NCBI RefSeq assembly: GCF_018603905.1
Contig: NZ_JAHFZZ010000003.1
Location: 744,001 to 808,000 of the forward strand
Direction: 5' to 3'
Source: Nonomuraea sp. NEAU-A123
GTDB lineage: Bacteria; Actinomycetota; Actinomycetes; Streptosporangiales; Streptosporangiaceae
DNA length: 64,000 bases
Both the position numbers and the translations under genes were made by a program. Positions 11,101-19,481 of the stretch are shown here, piece after piece (within the stretch, counting starts at the first letter, position 1; every line of letters begins with the position of its first letter). A model generated the notes under the pieces. That model did no database searches. It was not told the origin of the DNA and saw nothing but the letters and a program-made list of their open reading frames with translations.

Positions 11101-14100
11101 CCCACCCCGAGTGCACCGTGATCGTCCCCATCACCGACACCACCGTGTTGACGTTCACCAAGACGGCCGGCGCGAGCTCCGCCGTGCGGGGAGGGGTGGT
11201 CTCCTACACGGTCACCATCACCAACACGGCGGCCACGCCGTATGTAGGAGCGACCTTCACCGACCCGCTGTCGGACGTGCTCGACGACGCCACCTACAAC
11301 GCCGACGCCGCCGCCACCAGTGGCACCGTCGGTTACACCGCGCCCAACCTCACCTGGACCGGCAACGTGCCCGCCTCGGGGTTGGTCACCGTCACCTATT
11401 CGGTGACCGTGCACGCCTCGCCCACCGGCGACGACGTTCTGGCCAACACCCTCACGTCCAGTTCCCCCACAGGCAACTGCCTTGCCGGAGGTACCGACCC
11501 GCGCTGCGCCGTCAGGGTCACCGTCTCCAGCCTGACCATCGTCAACAGTTCGGACGTGTCGACCACGACACCGGGTGGGGTGATCCGCTTCACCACCACC
11601 ATCACCAACACCGGCCAAACCCCGTACGTGGACATCAGCGTTTCTTACGTCGGCACCGATCTGCTGGATGACGTGATCCCCAATGGGGATGAGACCGCCA
11701 CCTCGGGAACGCTGTCGATCAGCCCGACCGGGTTGGTGTGGATGGGGGACGTCCCGGTCGGCGGCCAGGTCGTGCTGTCGGCATCCTTCACGGTCAAGAA
11801 TCCCGACACCGGGAACCGGACCATCAGCAGCACGTCCACGTCGAGCGTGCCGGGCAACAACTGCCCGGTCGGGAACGGCGACCCGCAGTGCACCGCCACC
11901 GTGACCGTTCTGGTGCCCGCGCTCACCATCACCAAGACCGCGAGTGCGCCGGCGACCGTCCCCGGGGGCACGATCGGTTACACGATCACGGTCCACAACA
12001 CCGGTGAAACTCCCTATACCGGGATCGACGTCACCGACCCGCTGACGGGTTTGCTGGACGACGCGACCTACAACGGCGACGCCGCCGCGACGGCGGGAGC
12101 GGTGTCGCTCTCCGGCGAGGTCCTGACCTGGACCGGTGACGTATCGGTCGGCGCCACCGTGACGATCACCTATTCGGTTCATGTCACCAACCCGGACCTC
12201 GGCGACAAGATCATGTCCAACACGGTCTCCTCCACGGCGGTAGGGAGCAATTGCTCCGACGTGGGTCGTGCCGCGGCATGCGCTGTCACGGTCGGCGTGC
12301 TCACCCCGGCTCTGACGATCGTCAAAACCGCGGACGCGGGCACCACGACACCGGGTGCCACCGTGCACTACACGATCAGGGTGACCAACACCGGGCAGAC
12401 CTCCTACCCGGCGGCGACGCTGACCGACTCGCTGAGCGGAGTGCTGGACGACGCGACCTACAACGCCGACGCCGCGGCGTCGACCGGCTCCATCTCCTAC
12501 TCAAGCCCCGATCTCACCTGGACCGGCGCGCTCGGCCCCACCGCCGTGGCGACCATCACTTACTCGGTCACGGTGAAGTCTCCGGACACGGGTGACAAGA
12601 GCCTGACCAACACGGTGGTCTCCACGACATCGGGCAGCAACTGTCCATCCGGCGAACTCGACCCCCGATGTGCCGCCACTGTCGCGGTCTCGGAGCTGAC
12701 GATCATCAGCTCGACCGATGTGAGCACCACCGTCCCGACCGGTGTGGTGCGTTACACGGTGCTGGTCACCAACACCGGGCAGACGCCGTATACGAATGCG
12801 AGTTTCACTTTCGTCTTGTCCGGTGCCCTTGACAATGCCACCTACAGCGGCGACGCCAACGTCAGTTCCGGCAGTCTGGACTTCAATCCGGACGGTTCGG
12901 TCACCTGGACCGGTGATGTGGCGATCGGGGCCACGGTGACGCTGACCGCGTCGCTGACGGTCAACAACCCTCATACCGGGGGGAGCACGATGACCAGCTC
13001 CATCACCTCGGCGACTCCGGGCAACACCTGCCCGGTCGGGGGGACCGACCCGGCCTGCACCACCACCGTCACCATCCTCGATCCGCAACTCGCCATCACC
13101 AAGACCGCCGACACGGCGACCATCACACCCGGAGGAACGATCACCTACACGGTGACCGTCACCAACACCGGGCAGACCCCCTATACCGGCACGAGCGTCA
13201 CCGACTCGCTGTCCGGAGTGCTGACCGACACCGTCTACAACAACGACGCCACCGCGACCACCGGCACCCTCGGCTACACCACCCCCGACCTGACCTGGAC
13301 CGGAGACCTGGCCATCGGCGCCACCGCCGCCATCACCTACAGCATCACCGTGCGTGATCCGGATCCGGGCGACAAGAACCTCTACAACACGGTCACCTCG
13401 ACGGCGCTCGGCAACAACTGCCCGGCCGGCAACACCGATCCCGCCTGCATCGCCAGGGTCACCGTTCTCGTCCCGGCCCTCACCATCACCAAGGTCGCCG
13501 ACGTACCGGAGATCGTGGCCGGTGGCACCGTCCACTACACCATCACGGTCGCCAACACCGGACAGACCTCCTACAGCTCGGCGACCTTCACCGACGCGCT
13601 GAGCGGTGTGCTGGACGACGCCACCTACAACGACGACGCCTCCGCCACCTCGGGCACCGCCTCCTACACCGCGCCCGATCTGACCTGGACCGGCGACCTC
13701 GCCATCGGAGCCACCGCCACCATCACCTACTCCGTCACAGCGGCCAACCCGGACAACGGCAACGGCATCCTCGCCAACACCGCCGTCTCGGCCGCCGTTG
13801 GCGCCAACTGCCCGGCCGGCGGCACCGACATCCGGTGCACCGCGATCACCGACGTCATCGCGCAGAGCATCGTTCTCAGCGACCTCACCAGCAGCTTCAC
13901 GCTGACCGGTCTCCCGGACACCACGGTCCGCGGCGACGGCGCCGTGACGATGACCGTCGTCACCAACAGTCCCGCCGGCTACACCGTCACCGTCCGGGGG
14001 GTCGCCCCGGCACTCACCGCGCCGGGCACCAATGCCACCGTCTCGATCTCCAACCTGAAGGTCCGCGAGAGTGGCACGTCCACCTTCCAGCCTCTCTCGG

Positions 14101-14246
14101 CCATCACCCGGGTTCCGGTCCACAACCAGTCCACCCCGTCGGCGCAGAACGGCGACTCTCTCAGTAATGATTATGAGATAGATATACCTTTTGTCCCGTC
14201 TGGTAGGTATTCGGGGACGCTCGACTATATCGCCAGCACGCAATGA
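5133..14246 (+). CDS. Giant (3037-aa) secreted modular repeat protein
   Basis: Seen, in order: a signal peptide (to about residue 52), an L-type-lectin-like domain (about 55-370, beginning LFDQPFKSTTINAAYP), a DUF11-like domain (370-500), an IPT/TIG-like domain (about 505-600), two fibronectin III domains (605-790), two nearly identical putative-Ig (He_PIG type) domains (about 795-970), then 15 tandem DUF11/DUF7507-like repeats of about 130 residues (about 970-2910). Last comes a 125-residue domain that is homologous to the whole mature part of the next gene product. Most repeats carry a Cys pair near the end (NCP...DPRC type), probably a disulfide. There is no LPXTG motif or membrane anchor, so attachment probably runs through the last domain or the neighbouring DUF916-like protein. 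Likely an adhesin or surface-layer stalk (inference). Confidence 0.9.
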   Translation: MPEQQVSAAGSAPRRSRAWAPRVRRLISRVALAGMLGATLVVFPSHTVAYAAGTTLFDQPFKSTTINAAYPVNLPALPAGSGGTNVVCLTARNNFSTGLHSCSTNTDSSGFGALRLTAATVSQEGGLFGATSVPTSQGLDVTFNSYQYAGNAADGIAFVVAAADPANPLPPATIGQRGGSLGYSSTKLGNLPGLANAYIGVGLDVYGNFSNTDSEGSTCSDPPYIGGLVPGQVVVRGPGKGTTGYCAINSTATTTLSPPLALHSSSSVRSAALVPVEVVINPTTASFVTASGITVAAGTYKVVFTPIGGTPKTLQGTLPVVPPTLYPSSTWLNANGIPRQLSFGWVGSTGGLTDFHEIDNAKVVSFNTVPSLNVTETSYNGSSPQPGGPVTYTVVASVAASGSSETGPISVTETLPAGVVPVGAFGTGWVCGSPVGQQITCTNSNTPFAAGAVLPAITVVGIVTGGSVTPALVQSSSTATASSNDANPGIATTTTVGTIPAAPSGITLTPATGTIAGGNAVTVSGSNLIGANAIEIGTTAEQQAGTPVVLLPCAAGPAAGCFTDNGNGTLTISSMPARASATTVTVTVVTDGVAGAANYVYTAKPATPAAPTATAGAGSATVTWVAPASNGNAITGYLVTPYRNGVAQTVQSFDASTLTRTLTGLTVGASYTFTVAAVNAIGTGTASPQSNAVVPYAVPGQPTITAATAGDSSATLTWTAPADGGSPITGYIITPYIGAVAQTPQSFTGTGTTQTATGLTPGVAYTFTVTAQNLAGLGPPSAHSTVVTPNASPTLTFPPPPAGQVGIAYSDQLTMSGGTGPFVWSVSVGSLPPGLTLNAATGLLSGTPTTAGSYPFTVKVTDANNQFDTRAATLVIAASPTLTFPPPPAGQVGVAYSDQLTMSGGTGPFVWSVSVGSLPPGLTLNAATGLLSGTPTTGGSYPFTVRVTDANNQSDTRAATLVIGVGPVIITKTADTTAAAPGTTVHYTVTVHNTGTGPFNGVTFTDPLTGALDDATYNGDVAATSGTPGFTSPNVTWSGNLAAGATATITYSMTVKPVGSGEGFLVNTVTSTTLGANCAAGVTDARCTVTVNLLAMTITKTADVATATPGETVHYTITVINSGKAAYTAATFSDSLSNVLDDAVYNSDVSATSGTVSFTSPTLTWSGNLSAGGSVTVTYSVTVKSPDTGDKSLTNTVISASAGSNCPSGGSDPRCTAVVTALIPQLTITSSTDVSTTVPTGVVRYTVLVTNTGQTPYTNASFTFILAGALDNATYNGDATVSSGGLNFNLDGSVTWTGDVAIGATVTLTASLTVNNPHTGGNTMTSSITSATPGNTCPVGGTNPACTTTVTILDPQLSITTTADVATIKPGETVTYTVAIANTGPTAYTGASVTDSLVRVLPDAVYNNDATATTGTLSYTSPDLTWTGDLAIGASATITYTVTVKNPDPGDKILTNTTTSTALGNNCPTGGTAPACTATVIVLVPALTITKTTDTATVVTGGTVHYTVTVVNSGQTPYTGATFTDSLTELLDDATYNADASATSGAVSYADPTLTWTGNLAVGASATITYTVTVHTPDDGDQLLTNTAVSATAGNNCPAGGQDARCTVTVRLSRLLLTQSYEESSTTPGSVVHLSATFINTGQTPYTGISVSAGTAGTIDDAIPNGDQVASSGTLVLNASSITWTGSIPVGGVVTITGTLTVRNPDPGNKVLTGTLVSAAPGSNCPSGGTDPLCTARLNVLLPALTITKTKTVSEQVPGGVVGYSVIVHNTGQTDYTGATVTDSLSGVLDDATYNADATATSGAVSYAAPVLTWVGDLAVGATATITYSVTVLDPDPGDKLLTNPVASSAVGSTCPPGSGNPACSASVVVLTPALDIVKTADRTTALAGSTVTYTITVTNTGQIPYTGATLTDDLSGVLDDAAYGNDVTATSGTVGYTAPNVTWTGDLAIGATATLTYTIVVDNPVLGDRSLVNAITSPTSGSDCSAASPHPECTVIVPITDTTVLTFTKTAGASSAVRGGVVSYTVTITNTAATPYVGATFTDPLSDVLDDATYNADAAATSGTVGYTAPNLTWTGNVPASGLVTVTYSVTVHASPTGDDVLANTLTSSSPTGNCLAGGTDPRCAVRVTVSSLTIVNSSDVSTTTPGGVIRFTTTITNTGQTPYVDISVSYVGTDLLDDVIPNGDETATSGTLSISPTGLVWMGDVPVGGQVVLSASFTVKNPDTGNRTISSTSTSSVPGNNCPVGNGDPQCTATVTVLVPALTITKTASAPATVPGGTIGYTITVHNTGETPYTGIDVTDPLTGLLDDATYNGDAAATAGAVSLSGEVLTWTGDVSVGATVTITYSVHVTNPDLGDKIMSNTVSSTAVGSNCSDVGRAAACAVTVGVLTPALTIVKTADAGTTTPGATVHYTIRVTNTGQTSYPAATLTDSLSGVLDDATYNADAAASTGSISYSSPDLTWTGALGPTAVATITYSVTVKSPDTGDKSLTNTVVSTTSGSNCPSGELDPRCAATVAVSELTIISSTDVSTTVPTGVVRYTVLVTNTGQTPYTNASFTFVLSGALDNATYSGDANVSSGSLDFNPDGSVTWTGDVAIGATVTLTASLTVNNPHTGGSTMTSSITSATPGNTCPVGGTDPACTTTVTILDPQLAITKTADTATITPGGTITYTVTVTNTGQTPYTGTSVTDSLSGVLTDTVYNNDATATTGTLGYTTPDLTWTGDLAIGATAAITYSITVRDPDPGDKNLYNTVTSTALGNNCPAGNTDPACIARVTVLVPALTITKVADVPEIVAGGTVHYTITVANTGQTSYSSATFTDALSGVLDDATYNDDASATSGTASYTAPDLTWTGDLAIGATATITYSVTAANPDNGNGILANTAVSAAVGANCPAGGTDIRCTAITDVIAQSIVLSDLTSSFTLTGLPDTTVRGDGAVTMTVVTNSPAGYTVTVRGVAPALTAPGTNATVSISNLKVRESGTSTFQPLSAITRVPVHNQSTPSAQNGDSLSNDYEIDIPFVPSGRYSGTLDYIASTQ
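8020..13860 (+). repeat. Fifteen tandem ~390-bp coding repeats (DUF11-like)
   Basis: Each unit begins with a variant of L-T-I-T-K-T-A-D, contains TPGxTVxYTVTVxNTGQTPYTGA and LDDATYN, and ends with a Cys pair. I count 15 units. Unit 3 (about 8812-9190) and unit 13 (about 12699-13084) are almost identical at protein level, and the flanking parts of units 2/12 and 4/14 also match closely, pointing to a recent block duplication. Confidence 0.85.
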
Positions 14247-14337
14247 CATGGGGTGCTACCTGCCATTTTCGGGGTTTACCGAAAAGATGGCATGGTGATT
14301 ATAGTGAATAAACAATGGTATTTACGTGGGGGGCGAT

Positions 14338-14877
14338 ATGTCCAGGATTCGAAAAGCGTGCATCGCGTGCGCGTGCCTCGTGCTGGCGGGCACGGTAACG
14401 ACCGTCGGGACGCTGGCTTGTACTGCTTCACCTGCTATGGCGGACACGGACACGGGTAGCACCGAGGCGCATGTCGACGTGTCGTCGTCGATCGTGCTGA
14501 CCGACCTCACCTCGTCGTTCACCTTGAGCGGAGCGCCAGGGGAAACCGTTACCACGGGGGCGACCCCGGTCACTATGACGGTGACCACCAACAACTTCGC
14601 GGGCTACAACGTCACGGTCGTCCCGCGTGCAGCCAACCTGACGCCGGCCATCTCGGGCAACAGCAATGTCATCCCATCGACCGCCCTGGAGGTCGATGGG
14701 CCCGCCCAGGGAGGCGCCTACGCCCATCTGACCTCCAACCCGCTGGTCGTGGCCACCAAGGCCAGCCCATCGTCCCCGGGCGGGGACATCATTACCAACA
14801 ACTATCGGATCACCATCCCATTCGTTCGTCCGGACATCTACTCCGGCACTCTGGATTACGTCGCCACCACTCTCTAG
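14338..14877 (+). CDS. Secreted single-domain protein (family B surface domain)
   Basis: 179 residues. Seen: a signal peptide ending near PAMA-DTD, then one beta-rich domain (SSIVLTDLTSSFTLSGAPGE ... IYSGTLDYVATTL). This domain is clearly homologous to the C-terminal domain of the preceding giant protein (DLTSSFTLTGLPD ... YSGTLDYIASTQ). The start is ATG 14338 after a run of six G; an in-frame GTG at 14326 is less well placed. The pairing looks like a full surface protein with a free copy of its own anchoring or assembly domain. Function unknown. Confidence 0.8.
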   Translation: MSRIRKACIACACLVLAGTVTTVGTLACTASPAMADTDTGSTEAHVDVSSSIVLTDLTSSFTLSGAPGETVTTGATPVTMTVTTNNFAGYNVTVVPRAANLTPAISGNSNVIPSTALEVDGPAQGGAYAHLTSNPLVVATKASPSSPGGDIITNNYRITIPFVRPDIYSGTLDYVATTL

Positions 14878-15017
14878 CCGACTCTATGAACGGCTTGCGG
14901 CGTGTCGAAGTGGAGCTGGCAGATGTGCGATCTGTCGGCTCTATCATTCGTGTATGCGGCGTTCATCTGATGATTTTGCGCAGGCATAAGAGTCTTTCCA
15001 GTAAAAGGGATTGATCT

Positions 15018-15686
15018 ATGACCTTTCGCGTTACTGGTGTGCGGAAAGCCGACGCGTGCCACCGTCGCCCACGGATCACCCCCCTCCGGGCGGCGGTGGT
15101 CGTCTCGCTGGCCGTGATGCCGCTCGGAATGCCCACGGCACACGCCCGCGCGCCACACCCGGCCGAGCCCAAGCGATCGCTCGCGCTGCACATCGGCATC
15201 GACAACGGGCACGAGAGCGTACAGCGGGGCGACCGGCTCACCTACACCATCAAGATCAGTAACACGGGGGCCACCAAGACACCCGCCCTGCTGCTCACGC
15301 AGACCTTGACTCCTGGCCTCAAGCTCGTCTCGTCAACGCCGCAAGGCAAGGTCTCGGCGGACCGGATCGCGTGGAGCAGGGCCTTGCCCGCCGGTAAGAC
15401 GGACCAGTTCAGCGTGACCCTCCAGGTCGAACGGCTGCCTGCGCAGCTTCAGCGGCTCGCGGCCGTCGCCTGCGCCTCGGCCAAGGCCGGCAAGCGGCCC
15501 ATCGTCTGCGCGACCGACTCCGACCGGCTGGCGACCTCGCCGTCGGAGGGACTCCAGGGCCAGCCCGTCCCTGCTTACGGCCATGGCCTCTGGTACGCGA
15601 TCGCCGGAGTCGGAGCGCTGTCGACGACCTCCCTGGCGCTGTACGCCCGCAGACGCAGACGCAGACGGGCGGCGGACGCGGGGTGA
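15018..15686 (+). CDS. Secreted DUF11-domain protein with C-terminal membrane helix
   Basis: 222 residues. Seen: a long Arg-rich N-terminus and a hydrophobic signal segment (AAVVVSLAVMPLGMPTAHA), one DUF11-type domain (about 55-150) with RGDRLTYTIKISNTGATKT, then a transmembrane helix near 192-212 followed by eight Arg/Lys residues. It is a short membrane-held relative of the repeats in the giant protein. The start ATG 15018 has AAAGGGA seven bases upstream. The stop codon overlaps the GTG of the following fragment (GTGA). Confidence 0.75.
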   Translation: MTFRVTGVRKADACHRRPRITPLRAAVVVSLAVMPLGMPTAHARAPHPAEPKRSLALHIGIDNGHESVQRGDRLTYTIKISNTGATKTPALLLTQTLTPGLKLVSSTPQGKVSADRIAWSRALPAGKTDQFSVTLQVERLPAQLQRLAAVACASAKAGKRPIVCATDSDRLATSPSEGLQGQPVPAYGHGLWYAIAGVGALSTTSLALYARRRRRRRAADAG

Positions 15687-15895
15687 GAGCGAGTCGCGTT
15701 GGCAACTCCGTGGCGCGAGCACCTTTCACCGCGAACGACAAAGTCTCCCTGTCGGCGGAGGTGGCCGTGTTCGCTGGACGCAAGGGGGTGCTGAGTGCCC
15801 AGTCCACGAGCTGGCGACCGACGATCGTCGTCACCATCCCGGCCGCCGCGGGCGCGGGCACCTACACCGGCATGATCACCCACTCGGTCGCCTGA
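15683..15895 (+). pseudogene. C-terminal remnant of a family A surface domain
   Basis: 70 residues starting at a GTG that overlaps the upstream stop. Seen: it ends SWRPTIVVTIPAAAGAGTYT-GMITHSVA, matching the last third of the family A domain in the 19745 and 21675 genes (W-N-P-x-L-x-V, then G-x-Y-T-x-x-I/V-T-H-x-V). It has no signal peptide and lacks the first two thirds of the domain, so it is most likely debris from a deletion. A coupled, translated fragment cannot be excluded. Confidence 0.6.
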
Positions 15896-16241
15896 GCAAC
15901 GGCCCCTCCCGGTGACGGCGCAACCGGTGCGTCGGTCGAGGTGCTCCCTCTCGGATCTGGCGTTCGGCGGAGATCGCCGCCCCCGCGAACCGGCGCGCTC
16001 CTGGATGACTCCGCCGCTGAGTTGGAGTTTCCATGACCAGCCACGAACACGGATGGTCACAGGCGATCGCTGACCGTGCGCGATATTGAGATCGCCGGAA
16101 CAGCATTGTCCGGCTCGAGCCCTCAGCGTGTTTCTACCGAGCCGCAGATTCCACCTCATGGCGGCCCAAGGCCGCGACCGCCACTTACTTGTGCCGTGCG
16201 GCCCATCCGCGCTCCTTCGTCCTACTTCTGGAAGGGATGTC
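15896..16241. other. Intergenic, no gene seen
   Basis: Open frames on both strands in this stretch have poor composition and no ribosome binding sites. The end holds GGAAGGGA (16230-16237), the ribosome binding site of the next gene. Confidence 0.5.
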
Positions 16242-17366
16242 ATGCGTCAATCGACTCGACGCCTGGGATTTCCGCTCGTGGTCATGGCTCTGGTCCTGGT
16301 GACAAGCGCGCCCATGGGCGTGTCCGCGTCCACCGCCCCGCCACACCGACCGTCCCCCCCGCGCCCCTGGGTGACGCTCTGCCTCAAGCTCAAGCGGATG
16401 CCTGAGCATCGGCGCATCCGCTGCCACTACCCGCCGGCACCTCGACTCGCTTCACCGGCCAGGCTCACAGCGCAAGCCCAGCGAGCACCGTCCATCAGCG
16501 AGATATCCATACCGACCCATCCGTCGTCCCCCGTCGGGATCGTCGCCGGCCCGGACGGCGCGTTGTGGTTCACCGAGAACTACGCCAACAAGATCGGACG
16601 CGTCACAACGGCGGGCCTGTTCACCGAGTACGCCATCCCCACCAGCGGCTCCGAGCCGGGCCAAATCACCGTCGGGCCGGACGGCGCGCTGTGGTTCACC
16701 GAGGCGGTCGGCAACAAGATCGGGCGGATCACCACCTCCGGGACCATCACCGAATACACCCTGCCGACCAACGACGCCTACCCCTGGGGCATCACCACCG
16801 GACCGGACGGTGCCCTGTGGTTCGTCGAGGAGATCGGGGACCAGATCGGGCGGATCTCCACTAGCGGAACGATCACCGAATACGCCCTGCCGACCAGCGA
16901 CACCTACCCGATGCACATCACCACAGGCTCGGACGACAACCTGTGGTTCACCGAGCCGGTCGGAAACAGCATCGGGCGGATCACCACCAGCGGAACGATC
17001 ACTGAATTCGCTGTCCCGTCCTCCGGCGCGATGCCCGTCGGAATCACCGCAGGACCCGACGGCAATCTGTGGTACACCGACGCCAACGGAAAGGTCAGCA
17101 ACGTCACCACCACCGGCACCTTCACCGAATACACGCTCGCTGACCCCGACAGCTTCGCGTGGGGCATCACCGTCGGATCGGACAACAACCTGTGGTTCGT
17201 CGAGCAAATGGCCAACAACGTCGCCAGCATCACCACAACCGGGACGATCAACGAGTACGCGCTGCCGACCGTCCCTTCCGGGCCGTTCGACCTCGTGAGC
17301 GGATCCGATGACAACCTTTGGCTCACCGAGGACTGGGTAGACCAGCTCGGCATCGTGACTCCCTGA
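16242..17366 (+). CDS. Secreted Vgb-like (virginiamycin B lyase family) beta-propeller
   Basis: 374 residues. Seen: a signal peptide (LVVMALVLVTSAPMGVSA), a Pro/Arg-rich linker, then repeated blades of about 42 residues with the pattern GPDGALWFTE, NKIGRITTSGTITEYTLPT, covering roughly residues 85-374. This is the streptogramin lyase/SMP-30-like propeller family. Many secreted relatives are not lyases, and a resistance role is not supported here. The start is ATG 16242 with GGAAGGGA five bases upstream; the longer frame upstream does not look like protein. It sits inside the surface-protein locus, so a cell-wall or binding role is plausible (inference). Confidence 0.8.
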   Translation: MRQSTRRLGFPLVVMALVLVTSAPMGVSASTAPPHRPSPPRPWVTLCLKLKRMPEHRRIRCHYPPAPRLASPARLTAQAQRAPSISEISIPTHPSSPVGIVAGPDGALWFTENYANKIGRVTTAGLFTEYAIPTSGSEPGQITVGPDGALWFTEAVGNKIGRITTSGTITEYTLPTNDAYPWGITTGPDGALWFVEEIGDQIGRISTSGTITEYALPTSDTYPMHITTGSDDNLWFTEPVGNSIGRITTSGTITEFAVPSSGAMPVGITAGPDGNLWYTDANGKVSNVTTTGTFTEYTLADPDSFAWGITVGSDNNLWFVEQMANNVASITTTGTINEYALPTVPSGPFDLVSGSDDNLWLTEDWVDQLGIVTP

Positions 17367-17524
17367 CCAGGCCGGTCGGCAGCCAGGCGGCAACGGGTAC
17401 ACCGCCGGCTGCCGATCATCACGTCCTCGCACGGTGAGCATGCCCTGGCCAAACACCTACTTGCAACGTCCTACATAATTGGTAGGAAATTGGATGTTAG
17501 ATGTAGGGATTTGGAGGGATGACT

Positions 17525-18499
17525 GTGCACATGCCGAACTTCCTGGTCGTAGGCGTCCCCAAGGCGGGAACGACGGCCTTGCACGCCGCGCTCCAGCGGC
17601 ATCCTCAGCTCTACCTGCCCCAGGTCAAGGAGCCCAAGTACTTCCTCACCGACGGCCCGCCGCCCACCAGAGGCGGGCCGGGCGACCTGGAGACGTACCG
17701 CGAGCACGTCTGGCGGCGCGCGGACTACGAGGCGCTGTTCGCCCCGGCGCCCGCGGGCACGCTGACCGGCGAGTGCACACCCTTCTACCTGTACGACCGG
17801 GACGCGCAGCGGCGCATCAAGGCGGCCATCCCGGACGCCAGGCTCATCGTGATCGTGCGGGACCCGGTCGAGCGGGCCCACTCCAACTGGACCCACCTGT
17901 GGTCGGCCGGGCTCGAACCGATCGGCGACGTGGTGCGCGCCTGCGAGGAGGAGGGCCGGCGGATCGCCGCCGGGTGGGCGCACTTCTGGCACTACGTGGC
18001 CCTCGGCCGGTACGGCGAGCAGCTCGCCGATCTGTACGAGCTGTTCCCGCGCGAGCAGGTGCTGGTCTTCCGCTACCGGGACCTCGTCGACCGGCCGGCC
18101 GACACGCTCGACCGGATCTGCGGGTTCCTCGGGGTGGAGCAGGGGCTGCTGACCGAGACGCCGAGGGAGAACGTCACGGCGCATCCCGACGCCAGCCCGC
18201 GGCACGCGCTGCTGTCCACGGTCCGGCGGCTCCTGCCCGGGGTCCTGGCCGATCCCGTCGAGCAACTGCTCCAGCGGCGGGCCGCCCCTCGCCGCCCCCT
18301 GACCTGGGAGCAGCGGAGCCAGCTCATCCCGTACTTCACCGAAGACATCCGGCTCCTGCAGCGGGTCACCGGCGAGGACTTCGGCGACTGGCTCAGGCCT
18401 CGGGAGCGTTCGGGCGGCTTGGTCGGCGCGCGGCCGCCCGGCCAGCGGCAGTCCAGGAACGGCCGCCCGGCCCGCCCTGATCAGCCCAAGGCGTCCTGA
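17525..18499 (+). CDS. PAPS-dependent sulfotransferase
   Basis: About 325 residues. Seen: the 5'-phosphosulfate loop VGVPKAGTTALHAAL near the N-terminus and the 3'-phosphate motif RDPVERAHSN (about residue 115-125), both hallmarks of Sulfotransfer_1 proteins that move sulfate from PAPS to hydroxyl or amino groups. Three starts are possible: ATG 17519, GTG 17525 and ATG 17531. GGAGGG ends at 17518, so GTG 17525 has the best spacing. The Pro/Arg/Ser-rich tail after about residue 290 looks disordered. The acceptor is unknown; it may modify a cell-surface glycan. Confidence 0.87.
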   Translation: MHMPNFLVVGVPKAGTTALHAALQRHPQLYLPQVKEPKYFLTDGPPPTRGGPGDLETYREHVWRRADYEALFAPAPAGTLTGECTPFYLYDRDAQRRIKAAIPDARLIVIVRDPVERAHSNWTHLWSAGLEPIGDVVRACEEEGRRIAAGWAHFWHYVALGRYGEQLADLYELFPREQVLVFRYRDLVDRPADTLDRICGFLGVEQGLLTETPRENVTAHPDASPRHALLSTVRRLLPGVLADPVEQLLQRRAAPRRPLTWEQRSQLIPYFTEDIRLLQRVTGEDFGDWLRPRERSGGLVGARPPGQRQSRNGRPARPDQPKAS

Positions 18500-18539
18500 T
18501 CAGCGCAGCTCGCGCTGATCAGGCCAGCCCCCACCCTGA

Positions 18540-19481
18540 TCAGCGCAGCTCGGTGCGCAGCTCGTGGGCCCCGTCGGCGCGGGTGTACTCGTAGTAGAGC
18601 CGGATCCGGCCGTCCGGCAGGTCGACGATGTCGAGGTAACGCAGTCCGCCGCCCTGGTACGGCGACATGGCCGCCGGGGCGGTCCCCACCGGGGTCAGCT
18701 CGCCGGGGTCGGGGCCCACGGCGATCCCGGTGCGCTCCTCGTAGTTCTCGGCCGCGCTGGCCCGGCCGTCGTAGAAGGCCAGCACCTGGTCACCGTCGAA
18801 ACGCACCGAGCTGATCCGCACGCCGCGCCCGTCCCACATCCCCGGCCGCCCGCTCAGCGCCGTGCCCTGCCACGTCCACTCCAGGCCGTCGGCGCTGGTG
18901 GCGTAGTCGGTCACCATCCGGTCCGCCTCATCGGAGTCGGCCAGCGGATGGCAGGAGGCCCACAGATGCCACTTTCCGCCCCGCCGTACGATCACCGGGT
19001 CCTTCACGCCGGTCTTGGGGTCGCCGGGGAGGACGGTGCCGCGTGAGCTCGGGTCGAACCCGGCGGGGTCGTCGCTCTCCAGCACCTCCACCCGCCAGTG
19101 CTTGGTCCCCGGGGTGGCGCAGCTCAGGTAGAGCCGCCAGCGCCCTTCGTCGGTACGCACCAGGGCGGGCCGTTCCAGGGACTCGGCGGCCATCTGCTCG
19201 CGGGTGATGGTCGTCAGGGTTTCGAACCGCTCACCGTCGACCGACCGGGCGACCACCACCGCGTACCCGCGTCCCTGTCCCACCGGGCGCCGCAGCCGAT
19301 AGGCGAGATAGATCAGCCCGTCGGCCGCGACCGCACTGGGCCCGCCGGCCCAGTGCCCCTCGCTCGCGATCGGTGGCAGGACCGCGACCGTCGCGCGGTC
19401 AGGGTCGGGGAGCAGGGCTTCGTGAACGTCCTTGTCGGTCGGCATGGAGACGAGATTAGGCCACCACGTGGAGCTGGACAC
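18540..19481 (-). CDS. GH43-like five-bladed propeller family protein
   Basis: Up to 313 residues, no signal peptide. Seen: blade-like repeats with Asp and Glu in typical places ([59 protein letters not shown]), as in glycosyl hydrolase family 43/62-like proteins and exo-alpha-sialidase-like folds. The start may be GTG 19481, with GGGAAGG upstream, or ATG 19445; I cannot decide. It is convergent with the sulfotransferase, whose stop is 41 bases away. Substrate and catalytic activity are not determined. Confidence 0.65.
   Translation of the reverse strand: MSSSTWWPNLVSMPTDKDVHEALLPDPDRATVAVLPPIASEGHWAGGPSAVAADGLIYLAYRLRRPVGQGRGYAVVVARSVDGERFETLTTITREQMAAESLERPALVRTDEGRWRLYLSCATPGTKHWRVEVLESDDPAGFDPSSRGTVLPGDPKTGVKDPVIVRRGGKWHLWASCHPLADSDEADRMVTDYATSADGLEWTWQGTALSGRPGMWDGRGVRISSVRFDGDQVLAFYDGRASAAENYEERTGIAVGPDPGELTPVGTAPAAMSPYQGGGLRYLDIVDLPDGRIRLYYEYTRADGAHELRTELR

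Noticed and set aside
5928..14249. Three very long minus-strand open frames (5928-8474, 9762-12368, 12501-14249)
   Set aside because: They are antisense shadows of the giant repeat gene: Gly/Arg/Asp-rich, no ribosome binding sites, and their repeats simply mirror the plus-strand repeats.
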